This document shows, piece by piece, positions 16,169 through 25,182 of a DNA stretch of 39,544 bases (the stretch's first letter is position 1; every line of letters begins with the position of its first letter). Source of the stretch: Candidatus Thermoplasmatota archaeon. GTDB lineage: Archaea > Thermoplasmatota > Thermoplasmata > UBA10834. The translations under genes were made by a program, and so were the position numbers. Where the stretch lies: the NCBI GenBank assembly GCA_018814355.1, contig JAHIZT010000039.1:1-39544 (forward strand), written 5' to 3'. The notes beneath the pieces were generated by a model. It did no database searches and was not told the origin of the DNA. It saw only the letters and a program-made list of their open reading frames with translations.

Positions 16169-18313
16169 TCAGTGCACGCGCGGAAGGATCAGGTTGAACA
16201 CGCATCCCTTTGTGTAGTCTCCCTGCACGATGTCCGAGACCCACATTTTCCCGTTGTAGCGCTCGACTATTCCCTTCGCGGCTGCCAGGCCGATGCCGAA
16301 CCCTCCTGTGAGTTCCGACTTCGATGTCTTCGCCATCCTGAGCACCTCTCCCTTCAGGTTGTTCGGGATGGCCTTGTTCGGCTGCGCCACCCTGACCCAC
16401 CAGGAGTCCACCTTCTGCTCCACTCTCTGCTCGGCGAACACCTCCAGCCTGGTCTTCTCCTTCCTGTCCGACATGGCAGCGCTGTAGAACAGGTTTATGA
16501 AGATGTCGTTGAGCAGGTCGTCCGCCAAGACCATCATTGCTCCGTCTGGAACGTTGATCGAGAATTCCAAATCCTTGCCATGGGCATGGCTCTGGATGTC
16601 CTTGACCGCGTAATCGATGGCCTTCCTCAGGTCCATGTTCCGCAGCTGCTTGGGCAAGGGCTCTCTCAACCTTGAGATCGTCCTGACCATCTCGACCAGG
16701 CGAATCATGCTCTCAACCTGGCGCGCGGTCCTCTCGACTGCGACCCCCATCTGTGGATCGAGATCCTTCGTCGCCCTCAGGGAGTCGAAATACGCGATGA
16801 TGGGCGTCGTGTAGTTCGCGATGTCGTGCGTGAGCAGGTCCATGTGCAGCTCTATCTGGTCCCTCACTCTCTTGAGCTCCTTCAGGAGCCTGGCGTTCTC
16901 GAGCGCCACTGAGGCGTGGTTCGCGAACAGCGTGGCTATCTCGAGGTCCTCTTGCGTGAAGATGTCGGGCGGATATCGTATCAGCTCTATGACCCCGAGG
17001 ACCTCCTTCTGGCCGATCACGGGAACGGCCAACATTCTCACACGCGCATTGGGGGTGTTTGGGATGCTCGCTGCTCTCGGGTCGGATTCGGTATCCCAGA
17101 CTATCTCCGCCCTCCTCGACCGCGCGACATAGCCAGCGATACCCACATCCACGGGGAAGTCTCTGTCCGCCATGGTCTCGCTAGCGTACGGGCCCGTGGC
17201 ATAAGCGGGGTTCGCCAATCTCCTCTCCCAATCGTACACGAAGAACGCGAACTCGTCGCAAGGGATGATCTCGGCCATGCTCGACCCGACGATCCTGTAA
17301 ATCTCCTCGGATTCGATCTCCTGCTGTAGCTTCGCCGCGGTGTCAATCAGAAGCTTCTGAGCCTTCGTCCTGATGTTGAGCTGCTGGAACATCGCGGCGC
17401 TCTGGAGGACCCAGGACAGCTGTGTCCCGAGGTCCTCGGCGACTGCGACCTCTCCCTGGGTGAAGGAGATCTGCCTCGAGTTATCCCCCAGAACTAACAG
17501 GCCTACGACATCGTCCCCTTGGACCAACGGAATGGAGATCGTGTGCAGGAACGCGAGCCGGCCGATGACTTTCTTCTTCTTAGGGGAATCAGGAACGCCC
17601 TCTGTCAGGATGGTCCTCTTGTGCAGTATCGTGTCCGATGCAATCGGGAACGTGTCCAGGAAGATGGTCGAGTCCTTTATGAGCGTCAGGCCCTTCGCCG
17701 AGCATGCCTGGCAGGTAAGCTCTTTTGAGACAGGGTTGTACTTGAAGAGAGACACGAAGTCCACTTCGAAGTAATCCATGGCGTTCCTGCAGAACCGTGC
17801 GAGCCCCTGGTCAAGCGTGGATTGCCCCTCGGGAAAGCCCGGCAGGCACCGCGACAAGGAAGCTCGCATCTCCCCGTACGCCTCGTGGAGCAAGACCGTG
17901 CCTTCGATAGACCTGTCTATCATCGCGTCGAGTGCGAGTTTCGCAGTGATCCTCTGAATATCCGGAAGGTCGTGCTCGACCACATAGAGACACACATCCC
18001 GCAGAAGATTCTGCTTCTTCACGAGCGAGCTGAGAGCCATCATCCGCGATTGCTCCGTCCTGATCGCGCTCTTGAGCAGTTCGTGGGCCTTTTTGTTGTT
18101 CGGGTCCGTGGACCTATCCACGAGCGCATCGAAGAAGTATCGCAGACGATCGACCCTGATCTCCTCGGAGTCGCCGAAGTCCGCACCTCTGATATAAGCG
18201 GACTTCGCGGTGCTGGCGGCCCAGCTCTCCACAATCCTTCCTGAATTTGCCCTGAGAACGGCGAAGATCGCCTTGTAGTCGTTAGATGAACTGGGCGTAA
18301 GTGTGCGTGCCAT
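16169..18313 (-). CDS. GAF-domain sensor histidine kinase
   Basis: The protein has 714 residues from the ATG at 18313, which has GGAGGAG about 11 bases upstream; a frame reaching 18439 adds 42 atypical residues. In order: a helical N-terminal domain (about 10-150) resembling RsbRD-type sensor regions; a first GAF domain (about 165-305) with CQACSAKGLTL; a second GAF domain (about 330-490) with CDEFAFFVYD; a dimerisation segment with LLTHDIANYTTPI, His being the probable phosphoacceptor; and a HATPase domain with DDLLNDIFINLF and GGFGIGLAAAKGIVERYNG. There are no membrane helices, so it senses a cytoplasmic ligand or redox state. No response regulator is adjacent, which is common for archaeal orphan kinases. 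Confidence 0.88.
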   Translation of the reverse strand: MARTLTPSSSNDYKAIFAVLRANSGRIVESWAASTAKSAYIRGADFGDSEEIRVDRLRYFFDALVDRSTDPNNKKAHELLKSAIRTEQSRMMALSSLVKKQNLLRDVCLYVVEHDLPDIQRITAKLALDAMIDRSIEGTVLLHEAYGEMRASLSRCLPGFPEGQSTLDQGLARFCRNAMDYFEVDFVSLFKYNPVSKELTCQACSAKGLTLIKDSTIFLDTFPIASDTILHKRTILTEGVPDSPKKKKVIGRLAFLHTISIPLVQGDDVVGLLVLGDNSRQISFTQGEVAVAEDLGTQLSWVLQSAAMFQQLNIRTKAQKLLIDTAAKLQQEIESEEIYRIVGSSMAEIIPCDEFAFFVYDWERRLANPAYATGPYASETMADRDFPVDVGIAGYVARSRRAEIVWDTESDPRAASIPNTPNARVRMLAVPVIGQKEVLGVIELIRYPPDIFTQEDLEIATLFANHASVALENARLLKELKRVRDQIELHMDLLTHDIANYTTPIIAYFDSLRATKDLDPQMGVAVERTARQVESMIRLVEMVRTISRLREPLPKQLRNMDLRKAIDYAVKDIQSHAHGKDLEFSINVPDGAMMVLADDLLNDIFINLFYSAAMSDRKEKTRLEVFAEQRVEQKVDSWWVRVAQPNKAIPNNLKGEVLRMAKTSKSELTGGFGIGLAAAKGIVERYNGKMWVSDIVQGDYTKGCVFNLILPRVH

Positions 18314-18487
18314 TGGTTTGCGATTCTCCTCCAGCTCAGCTAGTTGGGGGGTGTACTGATATGATAGACGTCCGAGAATAAATCGCTTTTCCAATGGAAA
18401 TGATGCGATGTGTGCATCATAGCAAACAACGTTATCCATACTGGCTCGTAGAAACCCAATGGAAAGTTCGGCTTTAGGTCGAATATG

Positions 18488-18495
18488 CTTATATC
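18488..18495 (+). promoter_or_regulatory. TATA box of the OCD/AlaDH-family gene
   Basis: CTTATATC would start a transcript near 18517. This excludes the TTG/ATG at 18485 as start and supports the ATG at 18533 with a leader of about 15 bases. Confidence 0.5.
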
Positions 18496-18532
18496 CGCGC
18501 TACAGATTGCAGCGTTACGGAGTAGATTCGGG

Positions 18533-19555
18533 ATGTCGTCACAGCACGCTCAGGTCAAAACTTTGATCCTAACAGGGAAGCAGGTCAAGAAGCTCCTGGA
18601 CATGAAGGACGTCCTTGGCGCTGTCGAGAACGCATTCAGGCACAAGGGGCTGGGAAAGGTCCAGATGCCAGCCAAGGTGTACCTTTTCTTTGAGAAGTTC
18701 GACGGAGACCTAAGGACCATGCCCTCGTACGTCGAGGACATGGAACTATCGGCGGTCAAGATAGTGAACGTCCATCCGCAGAACGCAAAGAACTACGGTA
18801 TGAGGACTGTCATGGCCGTGCTTGTCCTGGTGAACCCGCACACTGGCCAGCCGCTGGCGTTCATGGACGCCACGCACATCACCGACATGAGGACGGGCGG
18901 TGCGGGCGCGATATCCTCGAAATACCTGGCAAGGCCGAACCCGAAGATCCTGGGAATCATAGGGGCAGGAAACCAGGCCAGGGCTCAGATGCTAGCAATG
19001 ATCACGCAGTATGGGCACTTCGACGAGGTAAGGCTCTTTGACATCTACCCCGAGAAGAGCAAGGCCATGGCTCGTGAGTTCAGGCGCCACTACAAGGAGC
19101 AGATCGGCAAGGTCAAGGTGGCGAAGGAGGCCAAGGACTGCGTTGTCGACTCTGACATCGTGGTCACGGTCACATCCGCACGCTCTCCGATCGTTCTTGA
19201 TGAGTGGGTCAAGAACGGCACACACTTCTGCTGCATTGGAGCCGACGCTCCGGGCAAGCAGGAGATGGACCCGAAGATACTCAAGCGCGCACGCCTGGTG
19301 ATAGACGACTGGGAGCAGGCGTGCCACTCCGGTGAGATCAACGTCCCGCTCTCCAAGGGCGAGATGACGAAGGATGATGTGGACGTGGAGATCGGGCACA
19401 TAGTCGCAGGCCTGAAGCCTGGCAGGGAGAATGACGAGCAGATCACTGTCTTCTGCTCCACTGGACTCGCCATCCAGGACTGCCTGACGGCGAAGCTCGC
19501 CTACGACGCGGCCATCCAGCAGAAGATTGGCAGAGCGATGCAGATCGTTCTCTGA
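18533..19555 (+). CDS. Ornithine cyclodeaminase / alanine dehydrogenase family protein
   Basis: The protein has 340 residues, the normal length of the mu-crystallin/OCD family. It begins with MSSQHAQVKTLILTGKQVKKLL. The substrate half holds MPAKVYLFF and a central THITDMRTGGAGAISSKYLAR block with the conserved Arg-Thr-Gly. The Rossmann motif is ILGIIGAGNQARAQML. C-terminal marks are the VTSARSPI strand and the late CSTGLAIQD stretch. Members include ornithine cyclodeaminase, archaeal alanine dehydrogenase and imine reductases; the closest known archaeal case is the alanine dehydrogenase of Archaeoglobus. I cannot tell which reaction applies. A single-gene unit. Confidence 0.87.
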   Translation: MSSQHAQVKTLILTGKQVKKLLDMKDVLGAVENAFRHKGLGKVQMPAKVYLFFEKFDGDLRTMPSYVEDMELSAVKIVNVHPQNAKNYGMRTVMAVLVLVNPHTGQPLAFMDATHITDMRTGGAGAISSKYLARPNPKILGIIGAGNQARAQMLAMITQYGHFDEVRLFDIYPEKSKAMAREFRRHYKEQIGKVKVAKEAKDCVVDSDIVVTVTSARSPIVLDEWVKNGTHFCCIGADAPGKQEMDPKILKRARLVIDDWEQACHSGEINVPLSKGEMTKDDVDVEIGHIVAGLKPGRENDEQITVFCSTGLAIQDCLTAKLAYDAAIQQKIGRAMQIVL

Positions 19556-19612
19556 GCAAAACCACTTGACCAACCACTTTCCTTTCACTTTTCCTCGCAC
19601 ATTCTTTTTTAG

Positions 19613-20620
<1,008 letters not shown>

Positions 20621-20622
20621 GA

Positions 20623-20859
20623 CTACGGCATTATGCCAGAAGGTTCGATGAAATAAAGGGAAAACTCCTTGTCTCCGGAGATCTCCCTGGCCTCGGATTC
20701 CACTTGTCTCTTCATGTTCCCAGACGCGACTACCTTCTGGTCCAGCACCGCAATCCACTGGTTCGGGTAGTCTTGGATGAGCTCAAGGTAGTTCTGCTTC
20801 AGCCATAGGTCGTTCTTGACGTCCTCCGAGCCCTCCACGGGTTCCTCGTCGTCCACCAT
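20623..20859 (-). CDS. DUF5678-type small protein
   Basis: The protein has 78 residues. After an acidic lead (VDDEEPVEGSEDV) it has LKQNYLELIQDYPNQWIAVLDQKVVASGNMKRQV, the pattern of DUF5678: a Trp-Ile/Val strand, an Asp-Gln-Lys turn and a helix, then a last strand (FSLYFIEPSG). The start ATG at 20859 has GGGAG nine bases upstream and a TATA-like CCTTATTGTAT about 50 bases upstream. The function of the family is unknown. The stop is TAG and is convergent with kae1. Confidence 0.7.
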   Translation of the reverse strand: MVDDEEPVEGSEDVKNDLWLKQNYLELIQDYPNQWIAVLDQKVVASGNMKRQVESEAREISGDKEFSLYFIEPSGIMP

Positions 20860-20943
20860 CTCAATCGCTCCCTAATGACGGATAGTCGCCACAAGAATAC
20901 AATAAGGTATCCCCTCACGGCGCGTGAGGAGTCACCGGCGGCA

Positions 20944-22287
20944 TCACCTGAGCTGCAGGCCAACGAGGTCGTCGAGGGCCTTAAGGAACTCCTCCTCTTT
21001 GCCGTCTTTGATAGTCGCGCCCGCGGCCACAGCATGCCCTCCGCCGATGCCTCCGAACTTCTCAGCAGCCTTCTTCAGCGCGGCCGAGAGGTCCATGCCT
21101 TTGGACACCAGGTACTTGGTCCCCCTGCTGGACACTTTGACGCTGCCTCTCACCTTAGACAACGCGAAGGTCGGCTTTGACTGGTCCAGGATGTACTGCA
21201 TCGCGAGCCCGCATTGGGCCCCCGCAAGGGACGGATCGGATGCTGTGAAGTGCTGGATGTGGTCCATGTGTTTCGCGCCGTCCGACTCGATGCTGAGCAG
21301 TCGCTCCATGAGTCTGTTGTTGTACTCGCGCCGAAGCTCCCCGGCTATCTCGAGCGATTCCCTGTCCCCCATGCAAAGGGCTACACCGAGGCCTTCGTGA
21401 TCCATCCGGCCACACGCATTGAGCAGGTCTGCCAGGTCGGCAGCGCTCATGCCCATCGATGGTATCCAGTGGATCTCGGTCACGAGCTCCTCGACCGTCT
21501 CCGGCCGGCAACCCTGGCCCATAAGCCTGAGCGAGAGCATCGATGTCAGCTTCCTTCTGTAGACCTCATCTAGCGCTCCCATCGGCGTGCTCGGGTTCAG
21601 CTTCATAGAATCGAGGAATGCGAGGACGTTGTCCTTCCTGCCCGACAAGCCCACGAAGTAAGGGTCGACCGAATCCGCGATGGCATCTGCGATAGTAGCG
21701 CCCTTTAGGTTCAGCCCCCTCTGGACGTCGATGAACCCCTTTTCCTTGGCGTAGTCCAGGACCTGCTGGTTGACGCTCCTCATGCCTCCCATGTGCTGCC
21801 TGTCACCGATTATCCCCGCGACAGCGATAGGGGACAGGTCCCAGTTGCACGGGTCCATCATGACCGCGAGAAGGAGAGATACCGTGGACGCGCACGATTC
21901 TGTCATGCCATCGATCCCGAAGAAGTGCGGATTTGCCTGGACCACCTTCTTCGACTTCCTGATGGGCTTGTGGTGGTCGAGGGCGGCTATCCTGGCATCC
22001 AGGGTTTCGAGGCTGTCAATCATCCCTGAACCCATGTCGAGGAGGAGTATCGCCTCGTTCCCCTCCCTCCCGATGCCCTCGATGATCTCATTGTCGAGGC
22101 TCTTGCTGATGGTGAGATGGAACTGCTTCTTGCACCTCGAGAGCGCGCCGACCATGATGGATGCAGCAGCGAGGCCGTCGGCATCGTAGTGTGAGATGAC
22201 CCTGAGGTGACTCACCGAGTTGACTATCTTGAGCGCGTGCTTGAGGCTGTCCGAAAACTCGTCCGGGAGTGTTATGCTCCCGCTCAT
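20944..22287 (-). CDS. DHH-family phosphoesterase, archaeal RecJ-like
   Basis: The protein has 447 residues. The DHH domain shows VISHYDADGLAAA (motif I), LLLDMGSGM (motif II) and AALDHHKPI (the DHH motif); the C-terminal DHHA1 domain has FGGIGGGHAVAAGATI. These are the metal-binding sites of RecJ-type nucleases. In archaea this branch includes GAN and the RecJ-like proteins tied to GINS and the replisome, as well as RNA exonucleases. The gene starts seven bases after the uS15 stop on the same strand, an arrangement widely kept in archaea that links it with translation or replication. Length is typical. DNA or RNA preference cannot be read from sequence. Confidence 0.88.
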   Translation of the reverse strand: MSGSITLPDEFSDSLKHALKIVNSVSHLRVISHYDADGLAAASIMVGALSRCKKQFHLTISKSLDNEIIEGIGREGNEAILLLDMGSGMIDSLETLDARIAALDHHKPIRKSKKVVQANPHFFGIDGMTESCASTVSLLLAVMMDPCNWDLSPIAVAGIIGDRQHMGGMRSVNQQVLDYAKEKGFIDVQRGLNLKGATIADAIADSVDPYFVGLSGRKDNVLAFLDSMKLNPSTPMGALDEVYRRKLTSMLSLRLMGQGCRPETVEELVTEIHWIPSMGMSAADLADLLNACGRMDHEGLGVALCMGDRESLEIAGELRREYNNRLMERLLSIESDGAKHMDHIQHFTASDPSLAGAQCGLAMQYILDQSKPTFALSKVRGSVKVSSRGTKYLVSKGMDLSAALKKAAEKFGGIGGGHAVAAGATIKDGKEEEFLKALDDLVGLQLR

Positions 22288-22294
22288 AGAAGCA

Positions 22295-22750
22295 TCACTC
22301 GACCTGTAGCGCAGCCGTGTCTAGAGAGTAGTTCCACGTCTCCGGGATAATACCTTCCCGCTTGTAATACTTCACAAGCCGTCGGATCTTCGACTCGATG
22401 AGCTTCCTGCCCCTGAGGTTGTGAAGGTCCTTCTTGTTCTTCTTGACATGGTCCGTCATCTGGACAGCGCGCTTCATCAGTGCCTGGAGGTCCTCTGGGA
22501 GCTCGAACTTCAAGCCCTTCGCCTCACATATCTCTTTGACGCTCTTGCCCGTGGCCAATCGAACGTTCGGGATCGCGTACTGGTCCCTGAGAACCAGGCC
22601 GGTCTTCGCCATGGACATGCCCTCGCCCACCATCTTCGCCACGAGGTCCATGACCTCGCCTGGAGACTGCTGGACCCACTTCGGGTTCTCGGTCAAAAGC
22701 GGTCTCTTGGAGCCCGAGGACCCCTTCCTTTGTGAATGCATCCTTGACAT
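22295..22750 (-). CDS. rps15: 30S ribosomal protein uS15
   Basis: The protein has 151 residues, the archaeal/eukaryotic length with the extended N-terminus. It begins MHSQRKGSSGSKRP (an ATG three codons earlier is also possible) and has the typical PKWVQQSPGEVMDLVAK and GLVLRDQYAIPNVR blocks, then the conserved uS15 helices DLQALMKRAVQMTDH, KDLHNLRGRKLIESKIRRLVKYYKREG. It binds 16S rRNA helices H20/H22 in the central domain. It follows the Nudix gene by 18 bases and precedes the DHH gene, all on one strand, so the four genes flpA-nudix-rps15-dhh probably form an operon. Confidence 0.97.
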   Translation of the reverse strand: MSRMHSQRKGSSGSKRPLLTENPKWVQQSPGEVMDLVAKMVGEGMSMAKTGLVLRDQYAIPNVRLATGKSVKEICEAKGLKFELPEDLQALMKRAVQMTDHVKKNKKDLHNLRGRKLIESKIRRLVKYYKREGIIPETWNYSLDTAALQVE

Positions 22751-22768
22751 TGCTTATCTGACTCCGTG

Positions 22769-23182
22769 TTACTTGTTCAGTGGCGAGGCAGAGCCGTCTA
22801 TATTATTCCCCCTTTTAAAGGTTTCCACAATCATGCGGGCCTGGACCAGCATCATTTCGTACTCCACTAATGGGAACGAGAGGAGGTCTGGAAGCTCTGT
22901 GAATTCCTTGACCTCGACTATGTTGTATTCCGTGTGCTCTTTGCTGAGCTTTCCTCGGACCAGACCGACGAAGACCTTCCCGCCCGGCTTCGCGATCCTG
23001 ATGCTCCCGATTAACTCGAGGCTCATGCCCGTTTCCTCGAAGAACTCGCGGACCGCAGCCTGCTCGTGCGTCTCGCATTTCACTAGCCTTCCGCCCGGCA
23101 TCTCCCATGCGCGTTCTCTGTGCCGGACCATGACGAACTTGTCGCCGTTGAACGCGATGACATAGGCGAACCTCTCGACCAT
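22769..23182 (-). CDS. Nudix hydrolase
   Basis: The protein has 137 residues from the ATG at 23182; GGAGGT lies six bases upstream and overlaps the end of flpA, so the TTG two codons earlier is unlikely. The Nudix box runs from GGRLVKCETHEQ to AAVREFFEETGM and keeps all the metal-binding acidic residues (G-x5-E-x7-REUxEExGU). A final strand-helix part ends near the stop. It should hydrolyse a nucleoside diphosphate linked to another group; substrates such as oxidised dNTP or ADP-ribose cannot be told apart. It is translationally coupled with flpA. Confidence 0.9.
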   Translation of the reverse strand: MVERFAYVIAFNGDKFVMVRHRERAWEMPGGRLVKCETHEQAAVREFFEETGMSLELIGSIRIAKPGGKVFVGLVRGKLSKEHTEYNIVEVKEFTELPDLLSFPLVEYEMMLVQARMIVETFKRGNNIDGSASPLNK

Positions 23183-23184
23183 CT

Positions 23185-23850
23185 TCAAACCTCCACGATG
23201 AACGCAGCGTGGTCCTTGGAATAGCGTTGGAGGTCGACCACCTGCTTGACCTTGAGCGACTTTGAAACGAGGGCCTTCCCGACCTCGGAGAAGACCTCCT
23301 TCGGCCTCCTGTTGACATTGATGCTCCTGGACTTGAGCATCAGGATGCCGTGCTCAGCGTCGAACGCCGCCATGTTCCTGACGAAGATATCGACCTGATT
23401 CCGCTGTGCGATGTCCTGGTAGACCAGTTCGACCCCTTCGATCATGTGCGAATACTCCTCGGGCCGGTTCGCGTCCGCGAGGATGGGTATCATGTTCTTC
23501 CTGGTCTCGCACACGCCAACAAGATCCCTGAAGGACCGCTCTGATACCTCGATACAGTGCACCATGCCGTTGGTGACGATGTCCGATACATGAGAGGCAG
23601 TCGTGCCCGAGGCAGCGCCGAGGTACAAGACCTTGGTGCTCTCGTCGATACCCAGCGCCCTCGCGCCCAGCAGGATGGCCGCAGCGAGCTTGGACCGCTT
23701 GGGGTCCCAGGACCTGTACTCTATGCCGTCAGATTCGACAAGACGCTCGCCGTAAACATCCTTTCCCGGGGCGGCATTGACGGTGAGCAGGCCGTGTCCG
23801 TCCGTGAACACTCCCGGAATGCCTTCCACCCTGGTCAGCGGCTTCGTCAT
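23185..23850 (-). CDS. flpA: Fibrillarin-like rRNA/tRNA 2'-O-methyltransferase
   Basis: The protein has 221 residues, the archaeal length without the eukaryotic GAR domain. The N-terminal beta domain starts TKPLTRVEGIPGVF; the SAM-binding motif is VLYLGAASGTTASHVSDIV; later motifs are HCIEVSERSFRDL, IPILADANRPEEY, VYQDIAQRNQVDIFVRN and a closing LKSRSINV. FlpA works with L7Ae, Nop5 and C/D guide RNAs to methylate rRNA and tRNA. In most archaea the nop5 gene is the direct neighbour; here the upstream neighbour is divergent and unrelated, so nop5 is elsewhere. Confidence 0.95.
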   Translation of the reverse strand: MTKPLTRVEGIPGVFTDGHGLLTVNAAPGKDVYGERLVESDGIEYRSWDPKRSKLAAAILLGARALGIDESTKVLYLGAASGTTASHVSDIVTNGMVHCIEVSERSFRDLVGVCETRKNMIPILADANRPEEYSHMIEGVELVYQDIAQRNQVDIFVRNMAAFDAEHGILMLKSRSINVNRRPKEVFSEVGKALVSKSLKVKQVVDLQRYSKDHAAFIVEV

Positions 23851-23883
23851 GATGACCCCACGAACGGGTTTCCGATAAAAAGA

Positions 23884-23891
23884 TTATATGG
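23884..23891 (+). promoter_or_regulatory. TATA box of the winged-helix gene
   Basis: TTATATGG centres 25 bases before the ATG at 23913, so the transcript is probably leaderless. The same AT-rich patch, read backwards, could also serve the divergent flpA operon. Confidence 0.5.
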
Positions 23892-23912
23892 GCTAGAACA
23901 TAGCAAGGCACG

Positions 23913-24413
23913 ATGGCGGACGAGGATCTCAAGAAGCAGATTAAGTCGCTCTCGGAGAAGATGGAGAGCGTCGAGGAGACCATGAGCAAGGTCGCCCAGC
24001 CGTACTCACAGCTCCTGGAATACATCGAGAGGTTCCAGAAGATATCGTCCAGCTACTTCAAGATGCTCGGGCTGTACCAGAGATACGGGGCGATATCCCC
24101 GGACCTTCTCATCCCGGGCGTCAAAGACTCCATCTCCAGGGACATCGTGAAGGTCCTGTTCGAGAGGGACGGCCAGAACATCTCCCAGATAACAGACAAG
24201 CTGAAGGAGATGCGAGGCACATCCTCAAGAAGGATCGTTCGGGAACGGCTGAGGCTCCTTGAGGAGAAGGGCGTGGTGAGAGGCAAGGGATCCTCAAGGT
24301 CGAAGGACTACTGGCTCACGGAAGAGTACATTGAGAAGTGGTACAACCTGATCGGGCTCGGCCCCGGCAAGGACAAGCCCCCCGAACAGGTTCGGGATGA
24401 TGGTGGACTCTGA
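23913..24413 (+). CDS. Coiled-coil and winged-helix DNA-binding protein
   Basis: The protein has 166 residues. Residues 1-50 form a heptad-like coiled coil (DLKKQIKSLSEKMESVEETMSKV). After a linker with Tyr/Phe-rich sequence comes a winged-helix domain (about 75-145): DIVKVLFERDGQNISQITDKLKE, then SSRRIVRERLRLLEEKGVVRGKG as the recognition helix and wing, and DYWLTEEYIEKW. It is probably a dimeric transcription regulator. The following two small genes lie in the same direction about 100 bases later but have their own likely promoter, so linked control is possible only by inference. Confidence 0.75.
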   Translation: MADEDLKKQIKSLSEKMESVEETMSKVAQPYSQLLEYIERFQKISSSYFKMLGLYQRYGAISPDLLIPGVKDSISRDIVKVLFERDGQNISQITDKLKEMRGTSSRRIVRERLRLLEEKGVVRGKGSSRSKDYWLTEEYIEKWYNLIGLGPGKDKPPEQVRDDGGL

Positions 24414-24479
24414 TGGTCTGCCGGTCACTTGTGCTCACTTCCCTTATGTACTGGCTCCACACATAGTATGCTCCAAGAA

Positions 24480-24494
24480 GCCCCGTGAAGGGGC
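24480..24494 (+). promoter_or_regulatory. Leader hairpin before the small-protein pair
   Basis: GCCCC-GTGAA-GGGGC is a perfect 5-bp stem with a 5-base loop, placed five bases before the ribosome site (GGTGA at 24500). It sits in the 5' leader of the first small-protein gene and could affect translation or be a chance GC hairpin. Confidence 0.35.
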
Positions 24495-24510
24495 GAGAAG
24501 GTGAAGAAAT

Positions 24511-24798
24511 TTGTCAGGTGACATGCCAGACGCGAAAGAACTCAAGGAGATACTCGGCGTGGTCTCGACCGAGATCCCGAAGCTGCTAGAGTCGATAAGC
24601 AACATGATCTACAACAAGGACAACGCCGAGAACTTCGGCAAGTCGGTGGCCGTGTTCTACAAGCAGATGGTGGACTCGGGCATGGACCAGAAGCAGGCGT
24701 TCGAGCTGACCCAGACGTACATGACGAACTTCAGCATGGGCGGCATGCTGAGCCAGGTCATCGGCGGAGCCGCGAAGAACGCCGTTGACAAGGAATAG
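24511..24798 (+). CDS. Small paralogous protein A, ends at UAG
   Basis: The protein has 95 residues. The TTG at 24511 has GGTGA six bases upstream; an ATG four codons later (MPDAKELK) is the alternative. It is mostly helical: VVSTEIPKLLESISNMIY, FGKSVAVFYKQMVDSGMDQKQAFELTQTYM, then GGMLSQVIGGAAK. The next gene shares this layout (TEIP near the start, an N/S-GM....A..L...Y segment, and a GG near the end), so the two are tandem paralogs. The frame ends in TAG but stays open for 21 more charged codons (DESLEKNTEKMKEK...) to a TAA that overlaps the next gene, suggesting a gained stop or read-through. Function unknown. Confidence 0.7.
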   Translation: MSGDMPDAKELKEILGVVSTEIPKLLESISNMIYNKDNAENFGKSVAVFYKQMVDSGMDQKQAFELTQTYMTNFSMGGMLSQVIGGAAKNAVDKE

Positions 24799-24844
24799 GA
24801 CGAGTCGCTCGAGAAGAACACAGAGAAGATGAAAGAGAAGCTGG

Positions 24845-25120
24845 ATGAACACGATGCCGAGTAAACATGAGGGGGATCTGCCAAAGACAGTGGCAGTCAT
24901 CATGACGGAGATTCCAGCCATCGCACTGAGCACGGGTTGGGCGTACCTCAAGACCAAGAGACGCATCCGCCAGGGCTCGAAGTACGTGATGAAGGGGTTG
25001 CTGGAGAACGGCATGCCTAAGGAGCTGGCCTCACAGCTGGTGGACCAGTATGAGACGGACCTCAGCGTCAGGAAGCTAATCAAGGGGTTCGGAGGACCAT
25101 TCACCAAGAAGTGGGAATGA
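24845..25120 (+). CDS. Small paralogous protein B
   Basis: The protein has 91 residues. The start is the ATG at 24845 or the ATG at 24854 (MPSKHEGD). It contains VAVIMTEIPAIALSTGWAYLK with a mildly hydrophobic helix, a basic stretch (KTKRRIRQGSKYV), then GLLENGMPKELASQLVDQYE and KLIKGFGGPF. The order of motifs matches the preceding small protein, from which it probably arose by duplication. No family is recognised. A DUF3800 unit follows directly, so this gene may mark the left boundary of that insertion. Confidence 0.7.
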   Translation: MNTMPSKHEGDLPKTVAVIMTEIPAIALSTGWAYLKTKRRIRQGSKYVMKGLLENGMPKELASQLVDQYETDLSVRKLIKGFGGPFTKKWE

Positions 25121-25132
25121 CACGCGTCTTCG

Positions 25133-25148
25133 CTGCTGCATGTAGCAG
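25133..25148. promoter_or_regulatory. Near-palindrome upstream of DUF3800 copy A
   Basis: CTGCTGCATGTAGCAG is palindromic but for one base pair. It ends 34 bases before the GTG start, exactly the same distance as the palindrome of the second copy. The centre CATG is shared while the arms differ but stay self-complementary, so symmetry rather than sequence is kept. An operator, or a terminal hairpin of a mobile unit, would fit. Confidence 0.5.
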
Positions 25149-25182
25149 ATAGTGTGACAATCACATTCGAAAAAAGCATGTC

